Part shown: piece after piece, positions 8,051-17,011 of the stretch | Numbering within the stretch: position 1 is the first letter of the stretch | How the letters are laid out: the number at the start of each line of letters is the position of its first letter | Source of the DNA: an uncultured Cryptobacterium sp. | Lineage (GTDB): Bacteria; Actinomycetota; Coriobacteriia; Coriobacteriales; Eggerthellaceae | DNA length: 64,000 nt | Assembly (NCBI GenBank): GCA_958410215.1 | Contig: CATYOF010000005.1 | Span: 54,839 to 118,838, forward strand | Reading direction: 5' to 3' | The notes under the pieces: generated by a model | Database searches by the model: none | Seen by the model: only the letters and a program-made list of their open reading frames with translations | Told to the model about the DNA's origin: nothing | Translations under genes and position numbers: made by a program

Positions 8051-11000
8051 TTATTCTTTCACGCAGGCATCGGCATGATTAAGAAACACATCCTCAACAA
8101 TTTCATCGCACGTAAGGAAAGAAATGTTTTTGCTAGGAAGCGAATTGAGGAACTTTTTCCCGTAATACTTTGTAATAAGACGCTTATCCGCAAGAACCAC
8201 AATACCCTTATCAGTCGCGGTTCTAATCAAACGTCCTACCGCCTGTTTTACTTCGATAACTGCTGCAGGGAGCGAATAATGAGCCCACGCATGATCATCA
8301 CGTTGTTGACGTTCACACGATAATGGATCAGTTGGTAAACCAAAAGGAAGTTTAGGAATCACTACCCCTTTTAAGGTAGAACCTGGTGCATCAAATCCTT
8401 CCCAAAAACTCTTAAGGGCAAAAAGACTTAAATGTTCATCTTTAAGAAAATCATCTTTCAGACCCTTAACGGATACACCCCATTTTTGACAGACAAGTCG
8501 TAAATTATCTTCTTTCAGCGCAGGGTGCACCTTTTCAAAGCAGTGTTCCATTTCGCGTCTGTTCGTAAACAGTGTTAACAGCGAACCCTGTTGCGCACGA
8601 TGTAATTTTATTAAAAATGCCTCAAGAGCCTCTAAATAGTGAGGATCCTGGGGCTCAGGCATATCAGTTGGTACGTATACGTGCATATTGGTATCAAAAT
8701 CAAAGCTTGATTCAACTTGCAGAGTATCGGCTTTTGATTCATCACTTTCGTTAAACCCTACCGCACGATTAAAGGCATCAAACTGACCATCAATAGAAAG
8801 CGTAGCGGATGCATAAATTACGCTTCTTGTTTCTTGATACAACGACTCATTTAAAGATTTACCAATATCAAGGGGTTGTACGGTAAATACTTCATCAAGC
8901 GCGTTTTTTGCTCTATTCAAACGCACTGAATATACATTGTTATCACTATCGCGGAAAAACACAATCTCAAGCGATTCGTATAATTCTCGTAACTCCAAAG
9001 CTACCAAAGCAAGATCACGCTGTGCGCTTGAGGTATCGTCCACTTGTTCAGCATACGCAACAATATCACGGGTAGCTTTAATAAGTTTTTCTAGAGTGTC
9101 GTAAAGCGAACGAGCGCACTCTCTAACCCCTTGAAACGTTTCACTGATACGAATTTCGCTATTAAGCCACAAATCAAACCATTCATACCCACGAGAACGC
9201 GATTTTTGGTCGAAGAGAAGTAAATCTTTAGCTCGAAGACAGAACTCTTCAGCAGCAATAGCGAACGCTCCTGCTGCTGTTTGAGCCTTCGTGATCAACG
9301 TGTCATACAGCGCTTGCCCTTCTTCAGGTGCTTGAGCACTACGCTTTACTCGAGTAAGTACATTCGTTGAAGCAGAATCTGAAGTAACACGCTTCACAAG
9401 AGCCATTACTTCGTTACTAGACACCGAAAGCGAAAAAGCACGACGTGCTTCTGCTTCAGCACCATGAGCCTCATCCACTACCCAATAGCGAATAGCAGGC
9501 AATAAACCGCCCTCAAAACGGGTATCCCAGAACAACAGACTATGATTTGTTACCACCACATCGCAACGTTGCGCCTGTTCACGAGCACCATGTACAAAGC
9601 AAGAACGACCAAAGAAAGGACATTTACGGCGCAAACATTCCGCACTTGACGTGGTAATACGCCAACGGGGAATACCTCTGTAGTCAATTTTGAGGGCGTC
9701 CATATCGTCATAATCGCTCTGCACAATAAAAGATAAAAGTGCTGCAAGCGAAGGAGTTTGGTTAATCGGCTGTTTTTTATACTCAATTGTTTGAGGGCCC
9801 TGATTAGTTAACGTTTCAACCTTTCGTAAACAGGGATAATGATTAAAGCCCTTAAGAGGCGCATACGTTATACCTAACGCTTTTGAAAGCAGCGGAAGTT
9901 CCTTGTGTACCAATTGGTCTAACAGCGCATTAGTTTTGGTCGCCACTCCAACCGTTATACCGTTTTCCTTTGCTACATAAACCAAGGGGACAAGATAAGC
10001 CATCGACTTACCAACGCCCGTTCCTGCTTCTACCGCTAGGTTACGTGATTGAGAAAGCGCCCTATGAACCGCAAGGGCCATTTCTCGCTGTTCTTCACGC
10101 GTTTCGTAATCATCATAAAGGTTACCTAATAGCCCTTCAGGACTAAACGCGTTTGCTATTACTTCGTTATCTACAAAAGAAAGCACGCGAGGCGCGACGT
10201 TTTGTGATTCATCTCTTTGGGATTCACTTACTAGAGTATCTGAATCCTTAAACGATACAGCTTCCTTTTGAAGTTGATCTTCAGTGTTAGCAAGTTCGTC
10301 TTCTAGGTAATTTTCTCTAAACACCCCACTCGCAGGACTATTTGCATCAGGACGTATAGGATCAAGGTTTTTCGTTAGCGATTCTTTACGGTATTTACGT
10401 AAGTTAAACGCTAAACCTTCAGTTTGTTCCCACACTTCAGGATCAGCCAAACAGCGAAAGACATATGCTGTATTCCATTCTTCCACTTCATTCATGTGAC
10501 CTATAGCACAAATAAGTGGCTGTGGAAGTGTTGCAACCGCTGCAAGAAGAACCCTATATACCAAACAGGTTGCAGCAACGTCATCGTCAGCACGATGAGT
10601 TGATTCTGGACCGCCAAAAGCTCGCACTAAATCAAGTAAACGGTGTGAAGTGAAACGAGGAAGGGCGATTCGCGCCAAATCAAGTGAATCTATCCATCTA
10701 TTCTGCTTAAGAGATTCCCCTGCTTGTCTTTTAGTTACAAACGTGCGATCAAAATGCGCATTATGAGCAACAAGATCGGAATCTCCTACAAATTCGACAA
10801 GCCCCTGCAATGCCTCGTCGGGATTAGGAGCATCTTCAACATCCTTATCGCTAATATTCGTAAGATGTGCCACATCTTCAGGAATTTGTTTCCCAGGGTT
10901 AACAAATGTTATATACCAGTCAACAATTTCCCCGTGCACCATACGTGCAGCAGCAATTTGAATTAACTCATCATGATTAAACGAAAAGCCTGTTGTTTCC

Positions 11001-11155
11001 GTATCGATCACTACGACATCTTCGTCCAAAACACCAAAATCATGCGTTTGGGCATATTTAACAAGCCCATGATAACGATCCCGGGTTCTTTGAGGTGTAT
11101 TTTCTAAAATATATGTATCTAATTGCATGAGTTGTTCTTTGTTTTGTTTTTCCAT
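8051..11155 (-). CDS. dinG: DinG-family helicase with N-terminal DnaQ-like 3'-5' exonuclease
   Basis: Superfamily 2 DNA helicase of the XPD/DinG group fused to a DEDD exonuclease, as in Bacillus DinG; it unwinds or trims DNA in repair. The N-terminal exonuclease shows VVIDTETTGF, VAHNAHFD and a HRADDDVAAT motif. The helicase half has AGTGVGKS (Walker A), VVDEAHG (DEAH) and a C-terminal QAVGRLIRT motif VI. Four cysteines placed as in iron-sulfur DinG proteins are visible (YPCLRK, then CLRRKC, then SC). A TTG at 11191 is also in frame, but it would overlap the promoter of the divergent gene, so ATG 11155 is preferred (1034 aa). No strong ribosome-binding site decides it. Confidence 0.9.
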   Translation of the reverse strand: MEKQNKEQLMQLDTYILENTPQRTRDRYHGLVKYAQTHDFGVLDEDVVVIDTETTGFSFNHDELIQIAAARMVHGEIVDWYITFVNPGKQIPEDVAHLTNISDKDVEDAPNPDEALQGLVEFVGDSDLVAHNAHFDRTFVTKRQAGESLKQNRWIDSLDLARIALPRFTSHRLLDLVRAFGGPESTHRADDDVAATCLVYRVLLAAVATLPQPLICAIGHMNEVEEWNTAYVFRCLADPEVWEQTEGLAFNLRKYRKESLTKNLDPIRPDANSPASGVFRENYLEDELANTEDQLQKEAVSFKDSDTLVSESQRDESQNVAPRVLSFVDNEVIANAFSPEGLLGNLYDDYETREEQREMALAVHRALSQSRNLAVEAGTGVGKSMAYLVPLVYVAKENGITVGVATKTNALLDQLVHKELPLLSKALGITYAPLKGFNHYPCLRKVETLTNQGPQTIEYKKQPINQTPSLAALLSFIVQSDYDDMDALKIDYRGIPRWRITTSSAECLRRKCPFFGRSCFVHGAREQAQRCDVVVTNHSLLFWDTRFEGGLLPAIRYWVVDEAHGAEAEARRAFSLSVSSNEVMALVKRVTSDSASTNVLTRVKRSAQAPEEGQALYDTLITKAQTAAGAFAIAAEEFCLRAKDLLLFDQKSRSRGYEWFDLWLNSEIRISETFQGVRECARSLYDTLEKLIKATRDIVAYAEQVDDTSSAQRDLALVALELRELYESLEIVFFRDSDNNVYSVRLNRAKNALDEVFTVQPLDIGKSLNESLYQETRSVIYASATLSIDGQFDAFNRAVGFNESDESKADTLQVESSFDFDTNMHVYVPTDMPEPQDPHYLEALEAFLIKLHRAQQGSLLTLFTNRREMEHCFEKVHPALKEDNLRLVCQKWGVSVKGLKDDFLKDEHLSLFALKSFWEGFDAPGSTLKGVVIPKLPFGLPTDPLSCERQQRDDHAWAHYSLPAAVIEVKQAVGRLIRTATDKGIVVLADKRLITKYYGKKFLNSLPSKNISFLTCDEIVEDVFLNHADACVKE

Positions 11156-11219
11156 GGCAGTAAGACTATCATTTATAAAATTCGATACCAAATTTGTTTA
11201 CTTTGTTTTAGGAGAAACT

Positions 11220-11864
11220 ATGGCAAAAATAGGCTACTTCGCGACCTACGCACGATTCGATACAGTCGACAAAGAAGCAGCTGCGGCATTTCTCGGTGCC
11301 GACAATATTGTAGGCGATACCTTTACCGTAGATCATGAAATTACTCCTGAATCTAACAAAGCTTGGATCGTTAATCCTTTCGGTAAAAAAATGGGCTACC
11401 TTAGCCCGAAGGTTGCTGAACAAGTTGATCTTTGTAAGGCAAAAGGCTGGAATACCGTTGCTATTTTGGCTCTCGTTGCTTTCTCTGAACAACCAGCACC
11501 AGGTCAATATTGGGGCGAAGTAGTTATTATCTCCTACGATCCTGCTTATGAATCGGCTTTTTCTACTTTTGTTGAAGGAATTAGAAAGCAAGTCAGTAAA
11601 GGGCAGCGTCCTAAGGTTGAACTTGGCCCTGATTCTCTTCAAAAAATTATCGATACTCAAGGTGCATGGCAGCCTACCGATCGTGTTGCTTTACCTAAAA
11701 AAGAAAAAGGTACCGCTTGGGTTAAAACTGAACGTTCTGGTACCGAAGCATTAGTTGAACAAGCACGAAAAGGAAATATTGGTTGTACTATCGCAAGTTG
11801 GATTTTCCTTTTGGCAGTTGTTGCCTTAATTGTGTTTGGTCTTCATTCCTGCGGGTTGTTTTAA
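11220..11864 (+). CDS. Tail-anchored protein with possible HIRAN-like domain
   Basis: 214 aa; no confident family. The ATG at 11220 has a clear AGGAGA site eight bases upstream, whereas an in-frame upstream start has none. Residues about 25-95 (NIVGDTFTVDHEI, NPFGKKMGYLSPKVAEQV) recall the HIRAN pattern of a VG-containing strand, an Asn-rich turn and a GYLP/S strand followed by a helix. HIRAN domains bind DNA ends or accompany nucleases and helicases. A C-terminal hydrophobic helix (IASWIFLLAVVALIVFGLHSCGLF) suggests a tail anchor. It is divergent from dinG with about 65 bases between starts, so the two may share regulatory DNA. The HIRAN link is a by-eye hypothesis. Confidence 0.6.
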   Translation: MAKIGYFATYARFDTVDKEAAAAFLGADNIVGDTFTVDHEITPESNKAWIVNPFGKKMGYLSPKVAEQVDLCKAKGWNTVAILALVAFSEQPAPGQYWGEVVIISYDPAYESAFSTFVEGIRKQVSKGQRPKVELGPDSLQKIIDTQGAWQPTDRVALPKKEKGTAWVKTERSGTEALVEQARKGNIGCTIASWIFLLAVVALIVFGLHSCGLF

Positions 11865-11959
11865 AGACCCGCTTTTAGGAGCTTCCGAAACACTTTAAAC
11901 CACAAAAAAAGGGTTTATTATCTTTTAAACTCTCAAATAGATGCAATAAATCTTATTTT

Positions 11960-11994
11960 CAGGCACCTAGCTATTCAGCAGGTGCCTGGTTTTC
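11960..11994 (+). terminator. Hairpin at the convergent gene ends, overlapping the ddl stop
   Basis: CAGGCACC (11960-11967) pairs with GGTGCCTG (11981-11988), followed by GTTTTCT. It could terminate the rightward tail-anchored gene. The right arm encodes the last codons of the opposing ddl gene. Confidence 0.5.
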
Positions 11995-12930
11995 TAATAA
12001 AGCATCGAAAATCATATCCGAACACAACTGCTCGAAACTTATTCCTTTTACTTTTGCCGCATCGGGTAAAAGTGATGTTGCAGTCATTCCTGGCAGTGTA
12101 TTAGTTTCTAGCACCCAGAATTTACCTGTTTCATCCTGGAGTAAGTCAGTTCTTGAAACACCACGACATCCCAATACCTGATGTGCTTTTAATGCCAATT
12201 CCTGCGCACGCTTCGTATCTTCTTCACTTAAAGGAGCAGGACAAATATGCTGGGATCCTCCCGTTGCATACTTCGATTCATAATCATAAAATTCGTTTAC
12301 AGGAATTATTTTTATTACAGGCAGCGCCTCAGGAACATCACTACCTAATACTCCTACCGTAAATTCTCCACCTTTAACGAAGGTCTCTACAAAGGCTGAA
12401 GTATCAACGGTGAACACTTTTTCTACCGCTTCTTTTACCTCTTCTTCAGTGTTACAGATATAAACCCCAAGCGCACTACCTTCCGTTGCCGCTTTTACGA
12501 CACAAGGAAGACCTACTTTTTCTTTTATTTCCTTGCTAGATGTTTGAGGGTCATGAAGCCTCATTGATGCTGGCGTAGGAATACCCGCCTCTCGATAAAA
12601 GAATTTCGAGGTAATTTTATTTACCGCGGTAGCACTCGCCCACACTCCAGATCCGGTATAGGGCAAACCTATTGTTTCAAGAAAACCTTGAATGGTGCCG
12701 TCTTCTCCACCTTTGCCATGTAAAGCTAAAAATGCCACATCGAATGATTCATTGAGAAGAATTTTTAAGTCATCTTTAGAAGCAGGATCGAGCATAACCA
12801 CTTCAAAGCCTACGCTCCGTAAAGCCTGTTCTACGCTTTTACCTGATGATAAAGAAACTGTTCTTTCACCACTTTTACCTCCAGCTAAAAGGGCAACTTT
12901 AATTGACTGGGGCGTACGTTGAGAAGACAT
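11971..12930 (-). CDS. ddl: D-alanine--D-alanine ligase
   Basis: ATP-grasp ligase (319 aa) joining two D-alanines for peptidoglycan precursor synthesis in the cytoplasm. Visible motifs are LLAGGKSGERTVSLSSG at the N-terminus, LHGKGGEDGTIQG, VVKAATEGSALGV (ATP grasp), YDYESKYATGGSQHICP, and RTDLLQDETGKFWVLETNTLPGMT, whose Asp, Glu and Asn bind magnesium. The YESKY tyrosine fits D-Ala-D-Ala rather than D-Ala-D-Lac specificity. ATG 12930 is chosen over an in-frame TTG 15 bases upstream because it is ATG and preceded by a partial GTGAG site. It is divergent from rlmN across about 170 bases. Confidence 0.93.
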   Translation of the reverse strand: MSSQRTPQSIKVALLAGGKSGERTVSLSSGKSVEQALRSVGFEVVMLDPASKDDLKILLNESFDVAFLALHGKGGEDGTIQGFLETIGLPYTGSGVWASATAVNKITSKFFYREAGIPTPASMRLHDPQTSSKEIKEKVGLPCVVKAATEGSALGVYICNTEEEVKEAVEKVFTVDTSAFVETFVKGGEFTVGVLGSDVPEALPVIKIIPVNEFYDYESKYATGGSQHICPAPLSEEDTKRAQELALKAHQVLGCRGVSRTDLLQDETGKFWVLETNTLPGMTATSLLPDAAKVKGISFEQLCSDMIFDALLENQAPAE

Positions 12931-13088
12931 ATGACTCACTTTCAAACGTCGTTCTATAAACTGATTTATTTTTTGCTCTTATTTACCGCGTTATTTATTT
13001 GTTCTCTTACTTTAATACTCAGTGAGTATAGCAAAGGACACTTGTAGTCTTCTTGTTTCCTCTTAATTAGTATGGGAATTCCTTTGCG

Positions 13089-13101
13089 TATAATAACAAT
13101 A
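13089..13101 (+). promoter_or_regulatory. Consensus -10 box placing the transcript start at the rlmN ATG
   Basis: A perfect TATAAT lies at 13089-13094 and the ATG begins at 13101, seven bases later. No Shine-Dalgarno sequence is present. The expected transcription start coincides with the start codon, so the message is probably leaderless. No good -35 hexamer is visible 17 bases upstream. Confidence 0.6.
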
Positions 13102-14150
13102 TGACTAAATCAATTTATGCATACAATATTTCAGAGATATCTGCGCTTCTCGCAGAGCTTAAACAGCCACGCTTTCGCACCAAACAACTTATTACGTGGC
13201 TATATCGTGATAATGTACAATCCTACGACGAAATGACTAATCTTCCTACCTCGTTACGTCAAGAATTAGCCAAACTCTATCCACTGCGTCCTCTTAGCAT
13301 TGTTAACAAGCAAGTATCTAAGGATGGTACGAGGAAGTACGTTTTTGCTTGCGATGAAACTACTCAAGTAGAAGCGGTAGGAATACCTTCTTTTGCCCAA
13401 AAGAATACTCGCAATGAGCCTAAACATCTAACGGTTTGTTTCTCTACTCAAGCAGGGTGCGCCATGCAATGCGCCTTTTGCGCTACCGGGGAAGAAGGTC
13501 TTACCCGCAACCTGTCTTCAGGAGAAATGGTTGCGCAAATTCTTGCGGTACAAAACGATTTTGGCTGCCGTGTAACCAATATTGTTTCCATGGGACAAGG
13601 AGAGCCCTTTCAAAACTACGATGCAGTTCTTGATGCATTGCGTTATGTAAACAGTAAAGACGGCCTCCAAATTGGTGCACGTCATATTACGCTTTCTAGC
13701 TGTGGAATTCTTCCTGGTATTCAAAAAATATCTAACGAGCCTGAGCAATTTACCCTGGCGGTATCGCTTCATTCCGCCGTTCAATCAACGCGCGATTATC
13801 TTATGCCTCGTTGCAAGAATATGCCACTTGAAAACTTAAAAGAAGAATTGCTTGTCTATACTACAAAGACGGGACGTCGTGTAAGCTTCGAATACCTTAT
13901 GATCGATTCCCTAAACGACACTGAACAACACTTAGAGGCACTCATTTCATTTTGTGAAAATTTACTTTGCCATATCAATCTTATTCCGCTTAATCATATT
14001 GAAGGCAGTAGATTTAATCCAAGTAACCCAAAAACTCTTGCCTATTGGGTTACCACCTTACAAAGTCATGGAAAAGAATGCACTATCAGAAATTCTCGCG
14101 GTTCTGATATCGATGGTGCCTGCGGGCAATTAAAGAATAAAATCCGTTAG
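13101..14150 (+). CDS. rlmN: 23S rRNA (adenine2503-C2)-methyltransferase
   Basis: Radical-SAM dual-specificity RNA methyltransferase (349 aa) that methylates C2 of A2503 in 23S rRNA and, in some bacteria, A37 of certain tRNAs. The iron-sulfur cluster motif is C120-x3-C124-x2-C127 (CAMQCAFC). The two mechanistic cysteines correspond to C113 (TVCFSTQ) and C341 (GACGQL), and GQGEPFQN is the SAM-binding GGEP-like motif. NSRGSDIDGACGQL at the C-terminus is diagnostic of RlmN rather than Cfr-like proteins. Length is normal. The start has no ribosome-binding site but a -10 box seven bases upstream, suggesting leaderless translation. Confidence 0.95.
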   Translation: MTKSIYAYNISEISALLAELKQPRFRTKQLITWLYRDNVQSYDEMTNLPTSLRQELAKLYPLRPLSIVNKQVSKDGTRKYVFACDETTQVEAVGIPSFAQKNTRNEPKHLTVCFSTQAGCAMQCAFCATGEEGLTRNLSSGEMVAQILAVQNDFGCRVTNIVSMGQGEPFQNYDAVLDALRYVNSKDGLQIGARHITLSSCGILPGIQKISNEPEQFTLAVSLHSAVQSTRDYLMPRCKNMPLENLKEELLVYTTKTGRRVSFEYLMIDSLNDTEQHLEALISFCENLLCHINLIPLNHIEGSRFNPSNPKTLAYWVTTLQSHGKECTIRNSRGSDIDGACGQLKNKIR

Positions 14151-14160
14151 TCATATAAAA

Positions 14161-14206
14161 AATCGGGGCCACAGAATCCTCTGTAAGCCCCGATTAGCTT
14201 CTTTTA
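14161..14206. terminator. Terminator between convergent rlmN and parB
   Basis: AATCGGGGC (14161-14169) pairs with GCCCCGATT (14187-14195), and an inner ACAGA/TCTGT pairing strengthens the stem. AGCTTCTTTT follows on the plus strand. The symmetric stem can act for both genes. Confidence 0.8.
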
Positions 14207-14228
14207 GGTATAGAAGTTCGTGTTTTAA

Positions 14229-15605
14229 CTATTCTGCCTTCTCAGGCTCTTTAGAATCAGAATTTTCTGCTATAAGGTTCAAGATTCGTTCAAGCTCTGC
14301 TTCATCTTTAAATTGGATCTCAATCTTATTTTTACCTTGCACTGTTTTTACTCGTACAGGAACCGATAAGAATCGAGTCAAACCACGCGCTGCCTTTTTG
14401 AAGCTTGCAGGAGCAGGTACTCGTTTATTTTGTCCTTTTTCTTTCGCTTGAGCCCTTCCCGATAACAAGCGCGCAATAGCTTCCGTTTCACGAACACTCA
14501 GTTTTTCATCCATTAACTTATTCGTTAATGTTTTTCTTCCTTCTGCATCAGGAATAGAAAGAATTGCACGAGCATGACCCGCAGTAATTTTTTCTTCAAA
14601 TAAAAGCTGCTGTGCTTCCTCTGGTAAGTCCAATAATCGTAAAGCGTTCGCAATAGTAGAACGTCCTTTTGAAACGGTTTGAGCAACTTCAGACTGTGTC
14701 ATACCACGGCGTTCCATAAGGCGCTTATACCCGTAAGCTTCTTCAATGGGATTCAAATCAGTACGTTGTATATTTTCAATCAGTGCAAGCTCTAACGCTT
14801 TGTCATTATCAGCTGCCCAAAAACGTACAGGGATTTCAGTCATATGAAGACTTTTACATGCCTGCCAACGTCTTTCACCAGCAATAATTTGATAATGATC
14901 GCCTACTTTTCTTACTAAGATAGGCTGTAGTAAACCCTCTTTCTTAATTGAATTTGCTAGCTCTTCAATTTCCTCGGGTTTAAAGTTTGTTCGAGGTTGA
15001 TCAGGATTAGGCTGTACCTTATCAAGAGCTACAACACCAGTACTACCTTTTTCATCTTTAGGTTTTGCTGGCGCAACAGCTGCATTAGATGTTGCAGAAG
15101 ATGCCGTGTTGTTCATGGACGAAGCTGATGAAGCTGCACTTTGATAAGACTGAACTGCCCCTTGAGAAGTTCGCGCTCCACTTACCTTAGAGTGCTCTGC
15201 CGTGGTTCCAGCTTTATAAGATGAACTTACTCCAGTTGGACGAGATGGAATCTCTTTCGTGCTTTTATGCTGGAAGAAACTTCGAGGGCGCTCCTGGTTC
15301 ACTGAAGTATGGGTGCTTGTTTTAGGGCGAGCTTCCCTTGAAACAACCTTTGCATTTTCTAATGCATCTTCAGAAATATATATATTCGATGAAGGCTTTT
15401 TAGGGGTTTCTTCCTGTTTTACTGCTTCGTTAGAAGAGTTATTCTCTCTGGTATTTTCTTTAGGAGATGTTTGAGTCTTTATCTCAGAAGGAGTCTCTTT
15501 TTTCTCATGTTCCTTCTGAGTAACAGATGGTTGAGCATGAGAAACAGGACTGTCATCAAACAACGCGTTTAAACCGCGTCCTAACCCACTTTTCTGTTTA
15601 GCCAC
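14229..15605 (-). CDS. parB: Chromosome-partitioning CTPase ParB
   Basis: ParB (about 458 aa) binds parS, loads as a CTP-dependent clamp, spreads and recruits SMC. The N-terminus KSGLGRGLNALFDD is the ParA-interacting motif. Residues about 20-190 are a Ser/Thr/Lys-rich linker, far longer than usual. The ParB/Srx domain starts near 192 with the CTP motif GERRW (about 243-247). The helix-turn-helix region contains IENIQRTDLNPIEEA and MTQSEVAQTVSKGRSTIANALRLL. A C-terminal dimer domain ends the protein. GTG 15605 (V/M-AKQK) is preferred over an upstream TTG because an AGAGGTGA site lies upstream and ParB proteins usually begin MAKK. It overlaps the 3' end of parA, implying co-transcription. Confidence 0.95.
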   Translation of the reverse strand: MAKQKSGLGRGLNALFDDSPVSHAQPSVTQKEHEKKETPSEIKTQTSPKENTRENNSSNEAVKQEETPKKPSSNIYISEDALENAKVVSREARPKTSTHTSVNQERPRSFFQHKSTKEIPSRPTGVSSSYKAGTTAEHSKVSGARTSQGAVQSYQSAASSASSMNNTASSATSNAAVAPAKPKDEKGSTGVVALDKVQPNPDQPRTNFKPEEIEELANSIKKEGLLQPILVRKVGDHYQIIAGERRWQACKSLHMTEIPVRFWAADNDKALELALIENIQRTDLNPIEEAYGYKRLMERRGMTQSEVAQTVSKGRSTIANALRLLDLPEEAQQLLFEEKITAGHARAILSIPDAEGRKTLTNKLMDEKLSVRETEAIARLLSGRAQAKEKGQNKRVPAPASFKKAARGLTRFLSVPVRVKTVQGKNKIEIQFKDEAELERILNLIAENSDSKEPEKAE

Positions 15606-16653
15606 GGGCAATCACCTCTCGGGCAAGATCGTTATACGCTTCAGTTCCTTTATTATCAGGTGCATATTCAATAATTGGTTGTCCATAGCTTGGAGCTTCT
15701 GACAACTTTACAGTTCGTGGAATCATAGTTTCGAATACCGTTTTACCAAAGAAAGAACGTACTTCGTTTACTACCTGATTTGATAAATTGGTACGCGAAT
15801 CGTACATGGTCATAACGATGCCAAAAATATCAAGACTTGGGTTAAGCATCTTTTTGACACGATTCATTGAATCAAGAAGTTTTGTCACACCTTCAAGAGC
15901 ATAAAACTCACATTGGATAGGTACCAAGAGTTTATCTGCCGCAACAAGGGCATTAATAGTGAGAAGACCAAGCGAAGGAGGACAATCGATCAAAATGTAG
16001 TCATAGCGACCGCGTAAACTACCTAAAGCGCTCTTTAAACGGTTTTCTCGAGCCATTTCATTTACTAATTCAACTTCAGCACCAGCAAGATTGATAGTAG
16101 ATGGTAATACATCTACCCCTTTACCTACACATGCCAAGATAACTTCTTCTACCGGAGTTTCCCCTAAAAGAGCATCATACACACAGCCATCAAGCTCACG
16201 CTTATCAATACCGTATCCGCTTGTAGCGTTGCCTTGGGGATCTAAATCAACAAGAAGAACTTCTTTATTCAAGGCACCCAATGCAGCAGCAAGGTTCACC
16301 GCTGTAGTAGATTTACCAACTCCACCTTTTTGGTTGATAATTGCAAGGATTTTTGTCTGTCCAATACTATGAGTTACTGGAGGCTTCTGAGTAAAAGGAA
16401 CATAGTGAGCAGTTACTACCTCGTCTTCTGGGGCCTCCTCCGGCTCAACCATTTCAGGTTCACTTTTTTCTTCAGTTACTTCTTGAGTTGATTCCTCTGA
16501 AGGGATCACTTCACGTTCAATTACTTCAGCATGCTCATTAATTTCATCAAACGCTGTTGGTTGTTCCTCTTCAGGTAATACCTGAGGTTTTGATTCGTTA
16601 ACGGAAGCCACTGGTACATTTTTGAATTTCTTTCGACTACCGAACAATCCCAC
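15598..16653 (-). CDS. parA: Chromosome-partitioning ATPase ParA (Soj)
   Basis: ParA-family P-loop ATPase (351 aa) that forms ATP-dependent DNA-bound dimers and positions ParB-parS complexes. The deviant Walker A KGGVGKST is at residues 109-116, with DLDPQGNATSGYG and DCPPSLGLLTINAL downstream. Residues 1-100 form an acidic Glu/Pro-rich extension not present in typical ~260-aa Soj proteins, beginning with basic MGLFGSRKKFKN. GTG 16653 follows an AAGGAA site. The upstream region (16654-17011) holds three parS sites, so ParB may regulate this promoter. The last 8 bases overlap parB. Confidence 0.95.
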   Translation of the reverse strand: MGLFGSRKKFKNVPVASVNESKPQVLPEEEQPTAFDEINEHAEVIEREVIPSEESTQEVTEEKSEPEMVEPEEAPEDEVVTAHYVPFTQKPPVTHSIGQTKILAIINQKGGVGKSTTAVNLAAALGALNKEVLLVDLDPQGNATSGYGIDKRELDGCVYDALLGETPVEEVILACVGKGVDVLPSTINLAGAEVELVNEMARENRLKSALGSLRGRYDYILIDCPPSLGLLTINALVAADKLLVPIQCEFYALEGVTKLLDSMNRVKKMLNPSLDIFGIVMTMYDSRTNLSNQVVNEVRSFFGKTVFETMIPRTVKLSEAPSYGQPIIEYAPDNKGTEAYNDLAREVIARG

Positions 16654-16694
16654 AAATATTCCTTTCCTCGATATCGAACTGATTATAACTAATA

Positions 16695-16710
16695 TGCTTC
16701 ACGTGAAACA
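16695..16710. promoter_or_regulatory. parS-like site, one mismatch
   Basis: TGCTTCACGTGAAACA differs by one base from the parS consensus TGTTTCACGTGAAACA. It lies 42 bases upstream of parA, within its likely promoter region. Confidence 0.85.
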
Positions 16711-16758
16711 CGAAGTACGTTATTTTGTCTTATTGAACCGCAATAACTCTCTATCCTT

Positions 16759-16774
16759 TGTTTCACGTGAAACA
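16759..16774. promoter_or_regulatory. parS site, perfect
   Basis: Exact TGTTTCACGTGAAACA between parA and rsmG, the classic ParB-binding sequence. It is one of four sites within about 1.1 kb. Confidence 0.95.
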
Positions 16775-16874
16775 AAAACCTTAATTACATGCAACTAACT
16801 AAACACTAGAAATATCACTACCTAAATCAATGATAAAAGGTTTCCATTAATTACATTTGTGACACTTCTACGTT

Positions 16875-16910
16875 ATATAAAAAAGAGATGTTTCACGTGA
16901 AACATCTCTT
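16875..16910 (-). terminator. parS site embedded in the rsmG terminator
   Basis: A perfect 28-bp palindrome at 16883-16910 contains an exact parS (16889-16904) extended by AAGAGA/TCTCTT arms. Read on the minus strand, the direction of rsmG, it forms a 12-bp stem with an ACGT loop followed by a run of Ts and TATAT. One sequence therefore appears to serve as both ParB site and intrinsic terminator of the rpmH-rsmG transcript. Confidence 0.8.
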
Positions 16911-17011
16911 AACTCTTAAAGGAAAGTTATAAAAGTAAGATTCCACTTCGAGAATACTACCATCTAACAGCTTCTAATTAAATAGGAAAGGAATCATTTC
17001 AGAGGTAATTA

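Noticed and set aside
11127..11219. In-frame upstream extension of the tail-anchored protein gene.
   Set aside because: The ATG at 11220 has a strong ribosome-binding site, while the extension encodes a Phe/Cys-rich peptide and overlaps dinG.
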